Assembly (NCBI RefSeq): GCF_030582395.1
Contig: NZ_CP104381.1
Coordinates: forward strand, 2,542,001-2,606,000
DNA from: Ralstonia pickettii
Lineage (GTDB): Bacteria > Pseudomonadota > Gammaproteobacteria > Burkholderiales > Burkholderiaceae
Length of the DNA: 64,000 nucleotides
Direction of reading: 5' to 3'
A program made the translations under genes and the position numbers. Below the pieces are notes generated by a model. That model searched no databases and was not told the origin of the DNA. It worked only from the letters and a program-made list of their open reading frames with translations. This document shows, one piece after another, positions 1 through 9,472 of the stretch (within the stretch, counting starts at the first letter, position 1; each line of letters opens with the position of its first letter).

Positions 1-1565
1 CCGACAAGGTGGGTGACTCCAAGCCGATCTCATTCGACGAGTTTGCGAAGTTCGTCTCGACGTACGACCTGGACTACACCACCAAGCTGGCGAACCCGGA
101 CAAGAGCAAGGAGAAGGAGTTCAAGCAGCAGCTCCAGAAGCTTGCCGAGCTGTACGCCGATCCGAAGATCAAGGTCGTGTCGTTCTGGACCATGGGTTTC
201 AACCAGCACACCCGCGGCACCTGGGCGAACAACATGATCTACAACCTGCACCTGCTGACAGGGAAGATCGCCACACCGGGCAACAGCCCTTTCTCCCTGA
301 CGGGCCAGCCTTCGGCATGCGGCACCGCGCGCGAGGTGGGCACGTTCTCGCACCGCTTGCCGGCCGACATGGTGGTGACCAACCCGAAGCACCGTGAAGA
401 AGCCGAGCACATCTGGAAGCTGCCGCCCGGCACGATCCCTGAAAAGCCCGGCTATCACGCGGTACTGCAAAACCGCATGCTGAAGGACGGCAAGCTCAAC
501 GCGTACTGGGTGCAGGTGAACAACAACATGCAGGCCGGCGCCAACATCAACGAGGAAGGCTACCCGGGCTACCGCAATCCGGCGAATTTCATTGTTGTTT
601 CGGACGTGTACCCGACCGTCACCGCACTGGCCGCCGACTTGGTCCTCCCGAGCGCGATGTGGGTTGAGAAGGAAGGCGCCTACGGCAACGCCGAGCGCCG
701 GACGCAGTTCTGGCATCAACTCGTGGATGCGCCGGGTGAGGCGCGATCCGACCTGTGGCAGCTGGTGGAGTTCTCCAAGCGTTTCAAGGTGGAAGAAGTC
801 TGGCCCGAAGACCTTATCGCCAAAAAGCCGGAGCTGCGCGGCAAGACGCTCTACGACGTGCTGTACCGCAACGGCAATGTCGACAGGTTCCCGCTCAAGG
901 ACGTCGACCCGGAATACAACAATGCCGAAGCCAAGGCGTTCGGCTTCTACCTGCAGAAGGGCCTGTTCGAGGAGTACGCAAGCTTCGGGCGCGGCCACGG
1001 CCACGACCTGGCGCCGTTCGACGATTATCACCAGGCGCGCGGATTGCGCTGGCCGGTGGTCAACGGCAAGGAAACGCGCTGGCGCTACAAGGAAGGCAGC
1101 GATCCGTACGTCAAGGCCGGCACCGGCTACCAGTTTTACGGCAACCCGGACGGCAAGGCGGTGATCTTCGCCCTGCCCTACGAGGCCCCACCGGAAGTGC
1201 CAGACAAGGAATACCCGTTCTGGTTGTCGACCGGCCGCGTGCTGGAGCACTGGCACTCGGGCTCGATGACGCGCCGGGTACCCGAGCTGTATCGCGCCTT
1301 CCCGAACGCGGTCTGCTTCATGCACCCGGAAGATGCGAAAGCGCTGGGACTGCGACGTGGTGTCGAGGTCGAAGTGATCTCGCGGCGCGGCAAGATGCGC
1401 ACCCGCATTGAAACACGCGGCCGCAACCAGCCACCGAAGGGCCTGGTGTTCGTGCCGTGGTTCGATGCGAGCCAGCTCATCAATAAGGTCACACTGGATG
1501 CAACCTGCCCGATCTCGCTCCAGACGGATTTCAAGAAATGCGCCGTCAAGATCGTGAAGGTCTGA
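1..1565 (+). CDS. napA: Periplasmic nitrate reductase catalytic subunit NapA, C-terminal part (5' end outside window)
   Basis: This is the C-terminal portion, about 520 residues, of the Mo-bis-MGD nitrate reductase that reduces nitrate to nitrite in the periplasm with electrons from NapB. The reading frame is open to the window edge, so the Tat signal, the 4Fe-4S cluster motif and the catalytic cysteine lie upstream and cannot be checked. Visible NapA hallmarks are [14 protein letters not shown], the stretch [14 protein letters not shown], the [16 protein letters not shown] block and the C-terminal molybdopterin-dinucleotide-binding barrel with [17 protein letters not shown]. It ends in TGA 41 bases before napB, consistent with a nap operon. 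I am very sure of the family. The apparent GTG start near position 9 is internal and not real. Confidence 0.97.
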   Translation, partial: DKVGDSKPISFDEFAKFVSTYDLDYTTKLANPDKSKEKEFKQQLQKLAELYADPKIKVVSFWTMGFNQHTRGTWANNMIYNLHLLTGKIATPGNSPFSLTGQPSACGTAREVGTFSHRLPADMVVTNPKHREEAEHIWKLPPGTIPEKPGYHAVLQNRMLKDGKLNAYWVQVNNNMQAGANINEEGYPGYRNPANFIVVSDVYPTVTALAADLVLPSAMWVEKEGAYGNAERRTQFWHQLVDAPGEARSDLWQLVEFSKRFKVEEVWPEDLIAKKPELRGKTLYDVLYRNGNVDRFPLKDVDPEYNNAEAKAFGFYLQKGLFEEYASFGRGHGHDLAPFDDYHQARGLRWPVVNGKETRWRYKEGSDPYVKAGTGYQFYGNPDGKAVIFALPYEAPPEVPDKEYPFWLSTGRVLEHWHSGSMTRRVPELYRAFPNAVCFMHPEDAKALGLRRGVEVEVISRRGKMRTRIETRGRNQPPKGLVFVPWFDASQLINKVTLDATCPISLQTDFKKCAVKIVKV

Positions 1566-1605
1566 CGAGCACGGGCAGACGACACACGCGCAATAGGAAA
1601 ACGTC

Positions 1606-2109
1606 ATGAAGCTCAGCCGACTCTTGGGACTGCCAGCCGCCATCTGTGCGCTGCTCCTGGCGACCCTTGCCCAATTGCCCGCGCAAGCCCAAGGCGTGGT
1701 CGACGCCATGCGCGGCCCCACGCCGATTGCCGCCGAATCGACACCGCCGATCCTGTATCCCACCGAGAACAAGGACGTGCGCCGCGAGCGCAACTACACC
1801 GGGCAGCCGCCGACGATTCCGCACAAGATCGACGGCACCTACATGTATCAGATCAATAAGGACCACAACGGTTGTCTGTCCTGCCACGCGCGTACGAAGG
1901 CCGAAGAGATGCGCGCGATCGCGATCAGCCCCACGCACTACGTTGACCGCGGTGGCCATCAACTGGCCGACGTTTCGCCGCGCCGCTTCTTCTGCACGCA
2001 ATGTCACGTGCCGCAGGCCGACGCCAAGCCGCTTGTCACCAATACGTTTGTCGATGTCGATCAACTGCTCAAACGCAAGCCTGATGGCAAGAGCGTTGGC
2101 AAGAACTGA
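1606..2109 (+). CDS. napB: Periplasmic nitrate reductase electron-transfer subunit NapB (dihaem cytochrome c)
   Basis: The 167-residue protein has an N-terminal signal peptide (hydrophobic residues about 7-28, ending near AQAQG) and two CxxCH haem-attachment motifs, CLSCH and CTQCH, as expected for NapB. It passes electrons from NapC to NapA in the periplasm. The conserved NapB stretch around PPTIPHKID, which precedes the first haem site, is present. The ATG at 1606 begins directly with the signal peptide. It sits between napA and napC, and its haems would be attached by the Ccm proteins encoded just downstream. Confidence 0.97.
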   Translation: MKLSRLLGLPAAICALLLATLAQLPAQAQGVVDAMRGPTPIAAESTPPILYPTENKDVRRERNYTGQPPTIPHKIDGTYMYQINKDHNGCLSCHARTKAEEMRAIAISPTHYVDRGGHQLADVSPRRFFCTQCHVPQADAKPLVTNTFVDVDQLLKRKPDGKSVGKN

Positions 2110-2121
2110 GGCGGTGCAGTC

Positions 2122-2709
2122 ATGTTCGACCTGATCAAGCGCTACTGGCGCACCATCAACCGGCCCAGCGCGTATTTCAGCCTGGGCTTTCTGACGTTGG
2201 GCGGCTTTGTTGCCGGCGTGGTGTTCTGGGGCGCGTTCAACACCGCGATGGAAGTGACAAATACCGAAGCGTTCTGCACGGGTTGCCACGAAATGCACGA
2301 CAACGTGTATCAAGAGCTGCAGAGCACCATCCACTACACCAACCGCAGCGGTGTGCGCGCCATCTGCTCGAACTGCCACGTTCCGCACGCCTGGACGAAC
2401 AAGATTGCACGAAAGATGCAGGCCTCCAAGGAAGTGTGGGGCAAGATCTTCGGCACCATCGACACGCGCGAGAAATTCGAGGCCCACCGACTCGAGCTGG
2501 CCCAGCATGAATGGGATCGGCTGAAGGCCAACGATTCATTGGAATGCCGCAACTGCCACAACTACGAATCGATGGACTTCACTCGGCAGAGCCCACGCGC
2601 GTCGGCCATGCATGCCCAGTATCTGGGCAGCAAAGAGAAAACCTGTATCGACTGCCACAAGGGTATTGCGCACCATCTGCCCGACATGTCGAAGATGAAG
2701 ACCGAGTAA
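2122..2709 (+). CDS. napC: Membrane-anchored tetrahaem quinol dehydrogenase NapC
   Basis: The 195-residue NapC/NirT-family cytochrome oxidises membrane quinol and feeds NapB. It has one N-terminal membrane anchor (about residues 18-40) and four CxxCH motifs, CTGCH, CSNCH, CRNCH and CIDCH, all intact. Length is normal for NapC. The start lies 12 bases after the napB stop. A short perfect hairpin (AGCACGT-GA-ACGTGCT, 2710-2725) follows the stop codon but has no U-tract, so it is not called a terminator. napC is followed by ccmA on the same strand after only 54 bases. Confidence 0.97.
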   Translation: MFDLIKRYWRTINRPSAYFSLGFLTLGGFVAGVVFWGAFNTAMEVTNTEAFCTGCHEMHDNVYQELQSTIHYTNRSGVRAICSNCHVPHAWTNKIARKMQASKEVWGKIFGTIDTREKFEAHRLELAQHEWDRLKANDSLECRNCHNYESMDFTRQSPRASAMHAQYLGSKEKTCIDCHKGIAHHLPDMSKMKTE

Positions 2710-2763
2710 AGCACGTGAACGTGCTGCCGATGCCAGACCCCGTTTGACTCAGCCACCACTGCC

Positions 2764-3396
2764 GTGCTTGTTGCCAGCCAATTGACGTTTTCGCGCGCCG
2801 GCCGCCGGATCTTCCGCGAGCTGGACCTCTCGGTGTCGGCGGGCGAGCTGGTGCAGGTAACGGGCGCGAACGGCAGCGGCAAGACCACCCTGCTGCGCGT
2901 GCTCTGTGGCCTTCTCGCACCGGCGAGCGGCTCGCTGACGTGGCATGGCGCGCCGGTGCGCAGCGGCGACGCTGCCTTCCTCAATACGCTTTGCTATGTT
3001 GGCCACACCAACGGTATCGACCCAGATCTGACTGTGACGGAGAGCCTGCGTCTGGCCATGCAGTTAGCCGGGTTGCGCGATTCGGCATCCGAGCCGTTTG
3101 GCATCGGGCTCGCACTGGAAGCACTCGAACTCGGCAAGCTTGCCGCCACGCCCGTGCGCAAGCTTTCGCAAGGCCAACGCCGGCGGGTGGCACTGGCGCG
3201 CTTGCTGCTCGCGCGGCGCGAACTGTGGCTGCTCGATGAACCGATCGCCTCGCTCGACGATCATGCAGTCAGCCTCTTCACCGCGCAGCTCGATGCGCAC
3301 TTGCGTGCAGGCGGCATGGCGATCATGGCCACGCACCACCTGCTGTCGCGCCCGCAAGGGGCGAATCGCGTGCTCAGGCTGGGAGGCATCGCATGA
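2764..3396 (+). CDS. ccmA: Haem exporter / cytochrome c biogenesis ATPase CcmA
   Basis: The 210-residue ABC ATPase of the CcmABCD complex uses ATP hydrolysis to release holo-CcmE from CcmC. The Walker A site is GANGSGKT at residues 34-41, the signature is the degenerate LSQGQRRR typical of CcmA, and Walker B is LWLLDEP. The GTG start at 2764 is chosen because the protein then begins like other CcmA proteins (MLVASQLTF); there is no strong ribosome-binding site. It overlaps ccmB by 4 bases (ATGA). Confidence 0.95.
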   Translation: MLVASQLTFSRAGRRIFRELDLSVSAGELVQVTGANGSGKTTLLRVLCGLLAPASGSLTWHGAPVRSGDAAFLNTLCYVGHTNGIDPDLTVTESLRLAMQLAGLRDSASEPFGIGLALEALELGKLAATPVRKLSQGQRRRVALARLLLARRELWLLDEPIASLDDHAVSLFTAQLDAHLRAGGMAIMATHHLLSRPQGANRVLRLGGIA

Positions 3397-4061
3397 AGCC
3401 GATGCTGATGGCCATCCTGCTGCACGACCTTACGCTCTCATGGCGGCGGCGCGGCAACCTTGTCGGCGGCGTGGTGTTCTACGTCATTGCGGCGAGCCTA
3501 TTCCCGCTGGCCATCGGCCCCGACCCGCAGGAGTTGCGCATGCTCGCGCCGGGCATCCTGTGGGTCGCGGCGCTGCTGGCGTCGATGCTCTCGCTCTCTC
3601 GGCTGTTTGCGCAGGAACACGCCGATGGCAGCCTGGATCAACTGCTGTTGTCGCCGCACCCGCTTGCGCTGATCGTACTGACGAAGATCGCAGCGCACTG
3701 GCTCGCGAGTGGCCTGCCGTTGTTGCTGCTGACGCCCATCCTGGCGCAGCAGTACAGTCTGCCGCTGCATGCAACGCTACTGCTGACAGCCACGCTGCTA
3801 ATCGGCACGCCTGCCATTGCGTTGATCGGCGCCGTTGGTGCAGCGCTCACACTGGGCGTGCGCAACGGAGCAGCGCTACTGTGCATCCTCGTCCTGCCGC
3901 TGTGTGTGCCCGTGCTGGTGTTTGGCGCGGGCGCAGGTTCGGCGGCCGATGCGGGGCTTGATGTCATGCCGCATTTCTCGCTGCTGGGCGCTTGCTTGGC
4001 GTTGTCGTTGTTTGTCTGCCCGCTGGCCACGGCTGCCGGGCTGCGCATTGCCGCGGAATGA
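3393..4061 (+). CDS. ccmB: Haem exporter permease CcmB
   Basis: This 222-residue inner-membrane protein, with about six hydrophobic helices, is the membrane partner of CcmA. The opening region LLHDLTLSWRRRGN and the LFPLAIGPDPQELR stretch are typical of CcmB. It starts inside the ccmA stop codon (ATGA overlap) and ccmC follows after 4 bases, so the genes are translated as one tightly coupled unit. Confidence 0.95.
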   Translation: MKPMLMAILLHDLTLSWRRRGNLVGGVVFYVIAASLFPLAIGPDPQELRMLAPGILWVAALLASMLSLSRLFAQEHADGSLDQLLLSPHPLALIVLTKIAAHWLASGLPLLLLTPILAQQYSLPLHATLLLTATLLIGTPAIALIGAVGAALTLGVRNGAALLCILVLPLCVPVLVFGAGAGSAADAGLDVMPHFSLLGACLALSLFVCPLATAAGLRIAAE

Positions 4062-4065
4062 CCCG

Positions 4066-4851
4066 ATGACGAATCGATCCGGACTCCACACCACGCCCAT
4101 CGCCGTGCGCCAACGTGCGTCGCGACGCTGGAACTGGCTCGCGTATGCGTCGCCCGTGCGGTTTGATCCGCTCGCGCGCAAGCTGGTGCCGTGGTTTGGC
4201 GCAGTAGCCCTCGTGTTCCTCATCGCCGGCCTCTACGTCGGCTTCGTGGTGGCGCCCACCGATGCGCAGCAGGGTGAGGTCTACCGGATCATCTTCCTGC
4301 ACGTGCCGGCCGCGTGGATGTCGATGTTCATCTACCTGGTGATGGCGGGCTATTGCGCGCTGGCGCTGGTGCTGCGCACGCGGCTTTCGTCGATGATGGC
4401 CTCGGCGCTGGCGCCCACCGGCGCACTGTTCACCGCCATTGCGCTGTGGACAGGCGCGCTGTGGGGCAAGCCAACGTGGGGCACATGGTGGGTGTGGGAT
4501 GCGCGGCTGACGTCGGAGTTGCTGCTGCTGTTTCTGTACCTGGGCTTCATCGCGCTGGAGAGCGCCATTGAAGACCCCCGCCGTGCCGAGCGCGCCTGCG
4601 CCTTGCTAGCCGTGGTCGGCGTGGTCAACATCCCCGTGATCTATTTCTCGGTGCAGTGGTGGAACACGTTGCATCAAGGCGCATCCGTCGGCCTGACGGC
4701 GGCTCCGTCGATGGCGATGACGATGCTGCTCGGCATGCTGCTGATGACGCTCGCGTGCTGGATGTACAGCATCTGCGTGGCGCTGATTCGCGTGCGCTGC
4801 ATCGTGCGCGAGCGCGCCGACGATGACCACAACCTGAGCATGTCGGCATGA
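4066..4851 (+). CDS. ccmC: Haem ABC transporter / haem-handling protein CcmC
   Basis: The 261-residue membrane protein belongs to the haem-handling protein family and loads haem onto CcmE. The tryptophan-rich periplasmic motif WGTWWVWDARLTS, the haem-contacting segment of this family, is intact, and the flanking haem-ligand histidine regions (IIFLHVPAAW and VQWWNTLHQG) are present. A longer in-frame opening exists upstream, but the ATG at 4066, just after the ccmB stop, gives the normal length and avoids a long overlap. The stop overlaps the ccmD start. Confidence 0.95.
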   Translation: MTNRSGLHTTPIAVRQRASRRWNWLAYASPVRFDPLARKLVPWFGAVALVFLIAGLYVGFVVAPTDAQQGEVYRIIFLHVPAAWMSMFIYLVMAGYCALALVLRTRLSSMMASALAPTGALFTAIALWTGALWGKPTWGTWWVWDARLTSELLLLFLYLGFIALESAIEDPRRAERACALLAVVGVVNIPVIYFSVQWWNTLHQGASVGLTAAPSMAMTMLLGMLLMTLACWMYSICVALIRVRCIVRERADDDHNLSMSA

Positions 4852-4997
4852 GCCAGTTCTCCGTCAACCACGTCGACTATATTGCGGGCGCGTTTGCCGT
4901 GGCCGCCATCTTTATCGCAGCCGAGGTGCTGCTGCTGGCCCACCGCTGGCGCACCGCCAATCGCACTGACCCTCATCCTGACGGCCGCGACCAATGA
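4848..4997 (+). CDS. ccmD: Haem exporter accessory protein CcmD
   Basis: This 49-residue protein begins [18 protein letters not shown], has one membrane helix (about residues 11-31), and ends in a short basic and polar cytoplasmic tail. CcmD is the small subunit that stabilises the CcmABC-CcmE complex. The start codon overlaps the ccmC stop (ATGA at 4848-4851) and the stop overlaps the ccmE start (ATGA at 4994-4997). Position, size and topology make the call secure although sequence conservation in CcmD is low. Confidence 0.9.
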   Translation: MSQFSVNHVDYIAGAFAVAAIFIAAEVLLLAHRWRTANRTDPHPDGRDQ

Positions 4998-5464
4998 CAC
5001 GCAGACAACGCCGTCTCGGCATCCTGCTCGCCGCACTGGTATGCGCAGGTGCGGCTACCGCACTCACGCTGAATGCGTTCCGCTCCAATCTGGTGTTTTT
5101 TTTCAGCCCGAGCCAGATCGCCGCCAAGGAAGCGCCTGTGGCACAAGTCTTTCGACTGGGTGGGCTAGTCGAACGCGGCTCCATCCAACGTGAACGTGAC
5201 GGCATGACCATCCGCTTTATCGTCACTGACACAGCGCGCGGGGTGCCGGTCGTCTATCGCGGCTTGCTGCCGGACCTGTTCCGCGAGGGCAAGGGTGTGG
5301 TGGCACGCGGCCGGCTGGGTGAGGACGGCGTCTTCGTCGCCAACGAGGTGCTGGCCAAGCACGACGAAAACTACATGCCGCCCGAAGCTGCTGATGCCCT
5401 ACGCCGCGCTGCGCAAGTCAACGAACAGATGGCGAAGGAATCTGTCCGGAGCGCGTCACGATGA
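4994..5464 (+). CDS. ccmE: Periplasmic haem chaperone CcmE
   Basis: The 156-residue protein is anchored by one N-terminal helix (about residues 8-28) and carries the OB-fold haem chaperone domain. The haem-binding motif HDENY is present, with His123 as the covalent haem attachment site and Tyr127 as the axial ligand. CcmE carries haem from CcmC to CcmF/H for ligation to apocytochromes. It overlaps both ccmD and ccmF by 4 bases. Confidence 0.96.
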   Translation: MTRRQRRLGILLAALVCAGAATALTLNAFRSNLVFFFSPSQIAAKEAPVAQVFRLGGLVERGSIQRERDGMTIRFIVTDTARGVPVVYRGLLPDLFREGKGVVARGRLGEDGVFVANEVLAKHDENYMPPEAADALRRAAQVNEQMAKESVRSASR

Positions 5465-7479
5465 TCGCCGAGCTGGGCCACTTTGCGTTGATCCTCGCGC
5501 TGCTGACTGCGGCCATGCAGTCCGTGCTGCCGCTGGTTGGTGCGGCGCGCGACGGCGAGCGTTGGATGGCCGTGGCGCGCCCTGCTGCGCGCATGCAATG
5601 TGGATTGGTTCTCGTGGCGTATGGCGCGCTGACATGGGCCTTCGTCAGCAACGACTTCAGCGTGCTCTATGTCGCCGCCAACTCGAACAGCGCGCTGCCG
5701 CTGCCCTATCGCGTGGCCGCCGTGTGGGGCGGACACGAGGGATCGATGTTGCTGTGGACGGCGATGCTGGCGTTGTGGTCACTGGCCGTGTCGTTGTTCA
5801 GCCGCCAACTTCCGTTGCCCGTGGCGGCGCGCGTGCTGGGCGTGATGGGCGCCATCAGCACGGGGCTGCTGCTTTTCTTGCTGTTCGCATCCAACCCATT
5901 CCTGCGCCTGTTGCCGCCTGCCCTGGAAGGGCGCGACCTCAACCCGCTGCTGCAAGACCCGGGCATGGTGTCGCATCCGCCCATGCTGTACATGGGTTAC
6001 GTGGGCTTTGCCGTGGCGTTCTCGTTTGCGATGGCCGCGCTGCTGTCGGGCCGGCTCGATGCCACCTGGGCGCGCTGGTCGCGGCCGTGGACGATCGCCG
6101 CCTGGGCATGCCTGACGACCGGCATCATGCTCGGCAGCGCCTGGGCGTACTACGAACTCGGCTGGGGCGGCTGGTGGTTCTGGGACCCGGTCGAAAATGC
6201 GTCGTTCATGCCGTGGCTGGCGGGCACGGCACTGATCCACTCGTTGGCGGTGACGGAAAAGCGCGGCGTGTTCCGCGCATGGACGGCGCTGCTGGCCATC
6301 TTCACGTTCTCGCTCAGTCTGCTCGGCACGTTCCTCGTCCGCTCGGGCGTGCTGACGTCGGTGCATGCTTTTGCGGTCGACCCGAAGCGCGGTCTCTTCA
6401 TCCTCGCGTTGCTGGGCATCGTAACGGGCGGCGCCCTCGGTCTGTTTGCATGGCGCGCGAAGCGGTTGTCCAGCAGCGCCTCGGAAGGCGCGACGTTCCC
6501 GCTGTTCTCGCGTGAATCGTTCCTGCTGGCCAACAACGTGCTGCTGGCGGTGGCGGCCGCCACGGTGTTGCTCGGCACGTTGTATCCGCTGGTGCTGGAT
6601 GTGTTGCGGCTGGGCAAGATCTCGGTCGGTCCGGCATATTTCGAGCAAGTCTTTGTGCCGCTGATGTCTCCTGCGGTGCTGTTGATGGGTGCGGCGCCGC
6701 TGGCGCGCTGGCGTCACGGTGCGCTGCCGTCGATGGCGGTGCGGCTGCGATGGGCAGCAGTGGCGAGTATTGCCGTCGGGCTCGGACTGGCGGTGATGTA
6801 TCGGACGTCCGCGCTGGCGGGCCTGGGGCTGACGCTCGCCGCATGGTGTCTTCTGAGTGCGCTGGCCAGTCTGGCCGAAAAGCTTCGCCAGCCCGGCAAT
6901 CGATTGACGACGCTGCGGCAATTGCCGCCGAGCTACTTTGGCATGCTGGTGGCGCACGCGGGGGTCGGCGTGTTCATTGCGGGCGTCACGCTGGTGCTCA
7001 GCCAGGAGACGCTACGCGAGTTGCCGGTGCGCGTGGGCGGCAAGGTGGAGGTGGGCGGCTACATGTTCCACCTCACCAGGGTTGCGCCGGCCCAGGGCCC
7101 CAATTACGACGTCTTGCGCGGCCACGTCGAAGTCAGCCGCAACGGCAAACCCGTGGCCACGCTGCTACCCGAGCGGCGCCTGTACCACAGCCAGGAAAAT
7201 CCCACGACCGAAGTCGCCATCGACAGCGGCATCACGCGCGATCTCTATGTCGCGCTTGGTGAATCACTCGGACAAGACAACTGGGCCATGCGCATCTACA
7301 TCAAGCCCTTTGTCGGCTGGATCTGGGCAGGCTGTGTGCTGATGGTGCTGGGCGGGCTGCTGGCCGTGTGCGACCGCCGCTACCGGCTGCGCCGCCGCTC
7401 CACGTCATCGCGCGCCGCGCCCGACACTGCACGCGGCGGCCCGTCATTAGCGATGCCAGCGACCGAGGAGCCACGGTGA
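5461..7479 (+). CDS. ccmF: Cytochrome c haem lyase subunit CcmF
   Basis: This 672-residue polytopic membrane protein transfers haem from CcmE to apocytochrome. The WWD-type motif [19 protein letters not shown] lies around residue 237, and the many hydrophobic helices and soluble loop near the C-terminus match CcmF. Length is typical. It starts within the ccmE stop and overlaps the GTG start of the next gene by 4 bases. Confidence 0.96.
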   Translation: MIAELGHFALILALLTAAMQSVLPLVGAARDGERWMAVARPAARMQCGLVLVAYGALTWAFVSNDFSVLYVAANSNSALPLPYRVAAVWGGHEGSMLLWTAMLALWSLAVSLFSRQLPLPVAARVLGVMGAISTGLLLFLLFASNPFLRLLPPALEGRDLNPLLQDPGMVSHPPMLYMGYVGFAVAFSFAMAALLSGRLDATWARWSRPWTIAAWACLTTGIMLGSAWAYYELGWGGWWFWDPVENASFMPWLAGTALIHSLAVTEKRGVFRAWTALLAIFTFSLSLLGTFLVRSGVLTSVHAFAVDPKRGLFILALLGIVTGGALGLFAWRAKRLSSSASEGATFPLFSRESFLLANNVLLAVAAATVLLGTLYPLVLDVLRLGKISVGPAYFEQVFVPLMSPAVLLMGAAPLARWRHGALPSMAVRLRWAAVASIAVGLGLAVMYRTSALAGLGLTLAAWCLLSALASLAEKLRQPGNRLTTLRQLPPSYFGMLVAHAGVGVFIAGVTLVLSQETLRELPVRVGGKVEVGGYMFHLTRVAPAQGPNYDVLRGHVEVSRNGKPVATLLPERRLYHSQENPTTEVAIDSGITRDLYVALGESLGQDNWAMRIYIKPFVGWIWAGCVLMVLGGLLAVCDRRYRLRRRSTSSRAAPDTARGGPSLAMPATEEPR

Positions 7480-8018
7480 AGCTGCGCTACGTGCTGCCGC
7501 TGACAGCGTTCCTCGTTCTGGTGATTGCGCTGGCGGCGGGGCTGTCGCGCGATCCGCGCGAACTGCCCTCCCCGCTGGTCGGCAAGCCCGCACCGGCGTT
7601 CAGGCTGACAGCGCTGGAATCGACTGCCGGCCCGATCACGCCGCAAGACCTGCGCGGCAAGGTCTGGATGCTCAATGTCTGGGCATCGTGGTGCACCGCC
7701 TGTCGTGCAGAGCACGCCGTGCTGAACGCGTTCGCGAAGCAGTCAACCGTGCCGATCTACGGGCTGAACTACAAGGACGAGGCCGACGCCGCACGCGCGT
7801 GGCTCAAGCAAATGGGCGACCCGTATGTCGCCTCGCTCATCGACGCTGACGGCAAGGTCGGCATCGACTACGGCGTCTACGGCGTGCCCGAGACCTTCGT
7901 CATCGATCGCGCTGGCGTGGTCCGCTATCGGCAGGTGGGCCCCGTGACGGCCGAGTCCATGGAACGCAGGATCGTGCCGCTTCTGCAGCAACTGGAACAG
8001 GAGGATGGTCATGCGTAA
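7476..8018 (+). CDS. ccmG: Thiol:disulfide interchange protein CcmG/DsbE
   Basis: The 180-residue membrane-anchored thioredoxin-like protein keeps apocytochrome haem-site cysteines reduced. It has an N-terminal anchor (residues about 6-22), a thioredoxin fold and the active site WASWCTAC (Cys73, Cys76); the more common version is WCPTC. Gly-Val-Pro-Glu-Thr, the conserved cis-proline region of DsbE, is visible later. The GTG start at 7476 overlaps the ccmF stop and is preferred over a longer in-frame opening inside ccmF because it gives the expected anchor at the N-terminus. Confidence 0.95.
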   Translation: MKLRYVLPLTAFLVLVIALAAGLSRDPRELPSPLVGKPAPAFRLTALESTAGPITPQDLRGKVWMLNVWASWCTACRAEHAVLNAFAKQSTVPIYGLNYKDEADAARAWLKQMGDPYVASLIDADGKVGIDYGVYGVPETFVIDRAGVVRYRQVGPVTAESMERRIVPLLQQLEQEDGHA

Positions 8019-8481
8019 GCGCCTGGCTGCCCTCGTTCTGGCAGGCGTCGCGGCGTTCATGTTGCAGACGCCCGCCTGTGCCGCAGCGTCGGACACCGAT
8101 CTCGACACCCGCGTCCATGCGCTGTCGGAGCAGCTGCGCTGCCTCGTCTGCCAGAACCAGACCCTCGCCGATTCCAACGCCGACCTCGCCATCGACCTGC
8201 GCCGCCAGATTCGCGAACAACTGCGTGCCGGCGCCACCGAGGACGACGTGAAGGACTATCTCGTGCAGCGCTATGGCGATTTCGTCCTATATCGGCCGCC
8301 CGTCAAACCGTTGACGTATCTGCTGTGGTTCGGCCCGGCGCTGTTACTGATGGCGGTGGTGTTCGGCATCGTGTCGTCCCGCAAACGGCGGAAGCCGGCC
8401 CCTGCCGAGATGGACCCCGACTCAGAGGCGCGCCTCGCTGCACTGCTTGCGCCGTCGTCATCGGATGACCCCCGCCCATGA
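8011..8481 (+). CDS. ccmH: Cytochrome c-type biogenesis protein CcmH (CcmH/CycL thioredoxin-like domain)
   Basis: The 156-residue protein has a signal peptide or anchor, the LRCLVCQNQ redox motif (Cys44, Cys47), a three-helix domain and a C-terminal membrane helix. CcmH reduces apocytochrome cysteines together with CcmG and forms the ligation complex with CcmF and CcmI. ATG at 8011 is preferred over ATG at 8005 because an AGGAGG-like site lies at the right distance. It overlaps the end of ccmG and the start of ccmI. Confidence 0.94.
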   Translation: MRKRLAALVLAGVAAFMLQTPACAAASDTDLDTRVHALSEQLRCLVCQNQTLADSNADLAIDLRRQIREQLRAGATEDDVKDYLVQRYGDFVLYRPPVKPLTYLLWFGPALLLMAVVFGIVSSRKRRKPAPAEMDPDSEARLAALLAPSSSDDPRP

Positions 8482-9377
8482 CTGTGATGACCCTGTTCTG
8501 GCTGCTGGCGGCTGCCCTCACGGCCGTCACCATGGCGGTGTTGCTGACGCCGCTGTTGCGGCGCGCGCGCACCAATCAGCTCGATACGCGCGTCCAACGC
8601 CCCACGGCGCGCAGCCAGATGGTCCACTGGTACCACGATCAACTGCGCGAGCTGGATGCCGATCTGCGCGCCGGCGCTATGGATGCCGCAGGCCACGCGC
8701 ACGCACGCGCAGAGCTTGGCCGGCGGCTGCTGGACGACACAGCCGGCACCGCCAGCACCCCGCAGGCGCGGCCCGACCGCCGCCCCGTTCTGCTCGCCGC
8801 AGTGCTGCTGGCTGCGTTGCCCACGTCTGCTGTGCTGCTCTACCAGCATCTGGGCAAGCCCGCGTCGCTGTGGATGCCGGGCGACATGACGACCGCCGCC
8901 CGCAGCGACCACACCGGTGGAGACGCGCAAATCGAATCGATGGTGAACAGCCTGGCCCAACGGCTGCGCGACACGCCTGACGACGCACCCGGCTGGGCGC
9001 TGCTTGCCAGGTCCTACAGCACGATGGGGCGCCCCGCCGACGCCGTCGCCGCCTATGCGAAGGCGGTGGCCCTTGCCCCCGAGGTCGCCAGCCTGCGTGC
9101 CGATTACGCCGACGCACTCGCAACCGCCCAGGGCGGCACCCTGGCTGGTGCACCCATCGAGCAGGTGCGCCTAGCCCTGAAGGCCGACCCGGACGAGCCC
9201 AAAGCGCTGGCCCTAGCCGCTTCCGCCGCCGTCGAACGTGGTGACGTGAGCGATGCAATCGCGCAGTGGGAGCGCCTCTACCAGTCGCTGCCGCCCGAAT
9301 CTGCCGGCGCGAGGCAGATCGCCACCAACCTGGCTGCCGCGCGCGCCGACCAGCAAAAAGCACCCCGCGTCAAGTGA
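8478..9377 (+). CDS. ccmI: Cytochrome c biogenesis protein CcmI (TPR apocytochrome chaperone)
   Basis: The 299-residue protein has two N-terminal membrane helices (residues about 5-25 and 108-127) separated by a basic cytoplasmic loop, then a periplasmic TPR region (helical repeats from about residue 150, including PGWALLARSYSTMGRPADAVAAY). CcmI binds apocytochrome c C-termini and hands them to CcmF/CcmH. It is the last gene of the ccm operon, overlapping ccmH by 4 bases; the next gene, ada, is separated by 95 bases and probably has its own promoter. Confidence 0.93.
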   Translation: MTVMTLFWLLAAALTAVTMAVLLTPLLRRARTNQLDTRVQRPTARSQMVHWYHDQLRELDADLRAGAMDAAGHAHARAELGRRLLDDTAGTASTPQARPDRRPVLLAAVLLAALPTSAVLLYQHLGKPASLWMPGDMTTAARSDHTGGDAQIESMVNSLAQRLRDTPDDAPGWALLARSYSTMGRPADAVAAYAKAVALAPEVASLRADYADALATAQGGTLAGAPIEQVRLALKADPDEPKALALAASAAVERGDVSDAIAQWERLYQSLPPESAGARQIATNLAAARADQQKAPRVK

Positions 9378-9446
9378 CGCGTGCGCTGCTTCGAATTTGA
9401 CCGCAAGACCCGGAGTGTCCCGCCAAGGGGCCACACCTACAGTACA

Positions 9447-9469
9447 GTCATCCCAGTCCACTGGATGAC
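9447..9469. promoter_or_regulatory. Imperfect palindrome overlapping the probable ada transcription start
   Basis: GTCAT/ATGAC outer arms and CCAGT/ACTGG inner arms form an almost continuous 10-bp stem with one bulged C, ending 3 bases before the ada start codon. A TACAGT hexamer at 9438-9443 could be a -10 box, which would put the palindrome on the transcription start and the ribosome entry region. It could be an operator or an RNA hairpin. No match to the E. coli Ada box was found. Confidence 0.35.
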
Positions 9470-9472
9470 GCC

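Noticed and set aside
30..1793. Long open frame on the minus strand opposite napA and napB
   Set aside because: Arg/His/Val-rich, no recognisable domain, and it mirrors high-GC third positions of napA.
2710..2725. Hairpin after napC as a terminator
   Set aside because: Stem is only 7 bp with a 2-base loop and has no U-tract.
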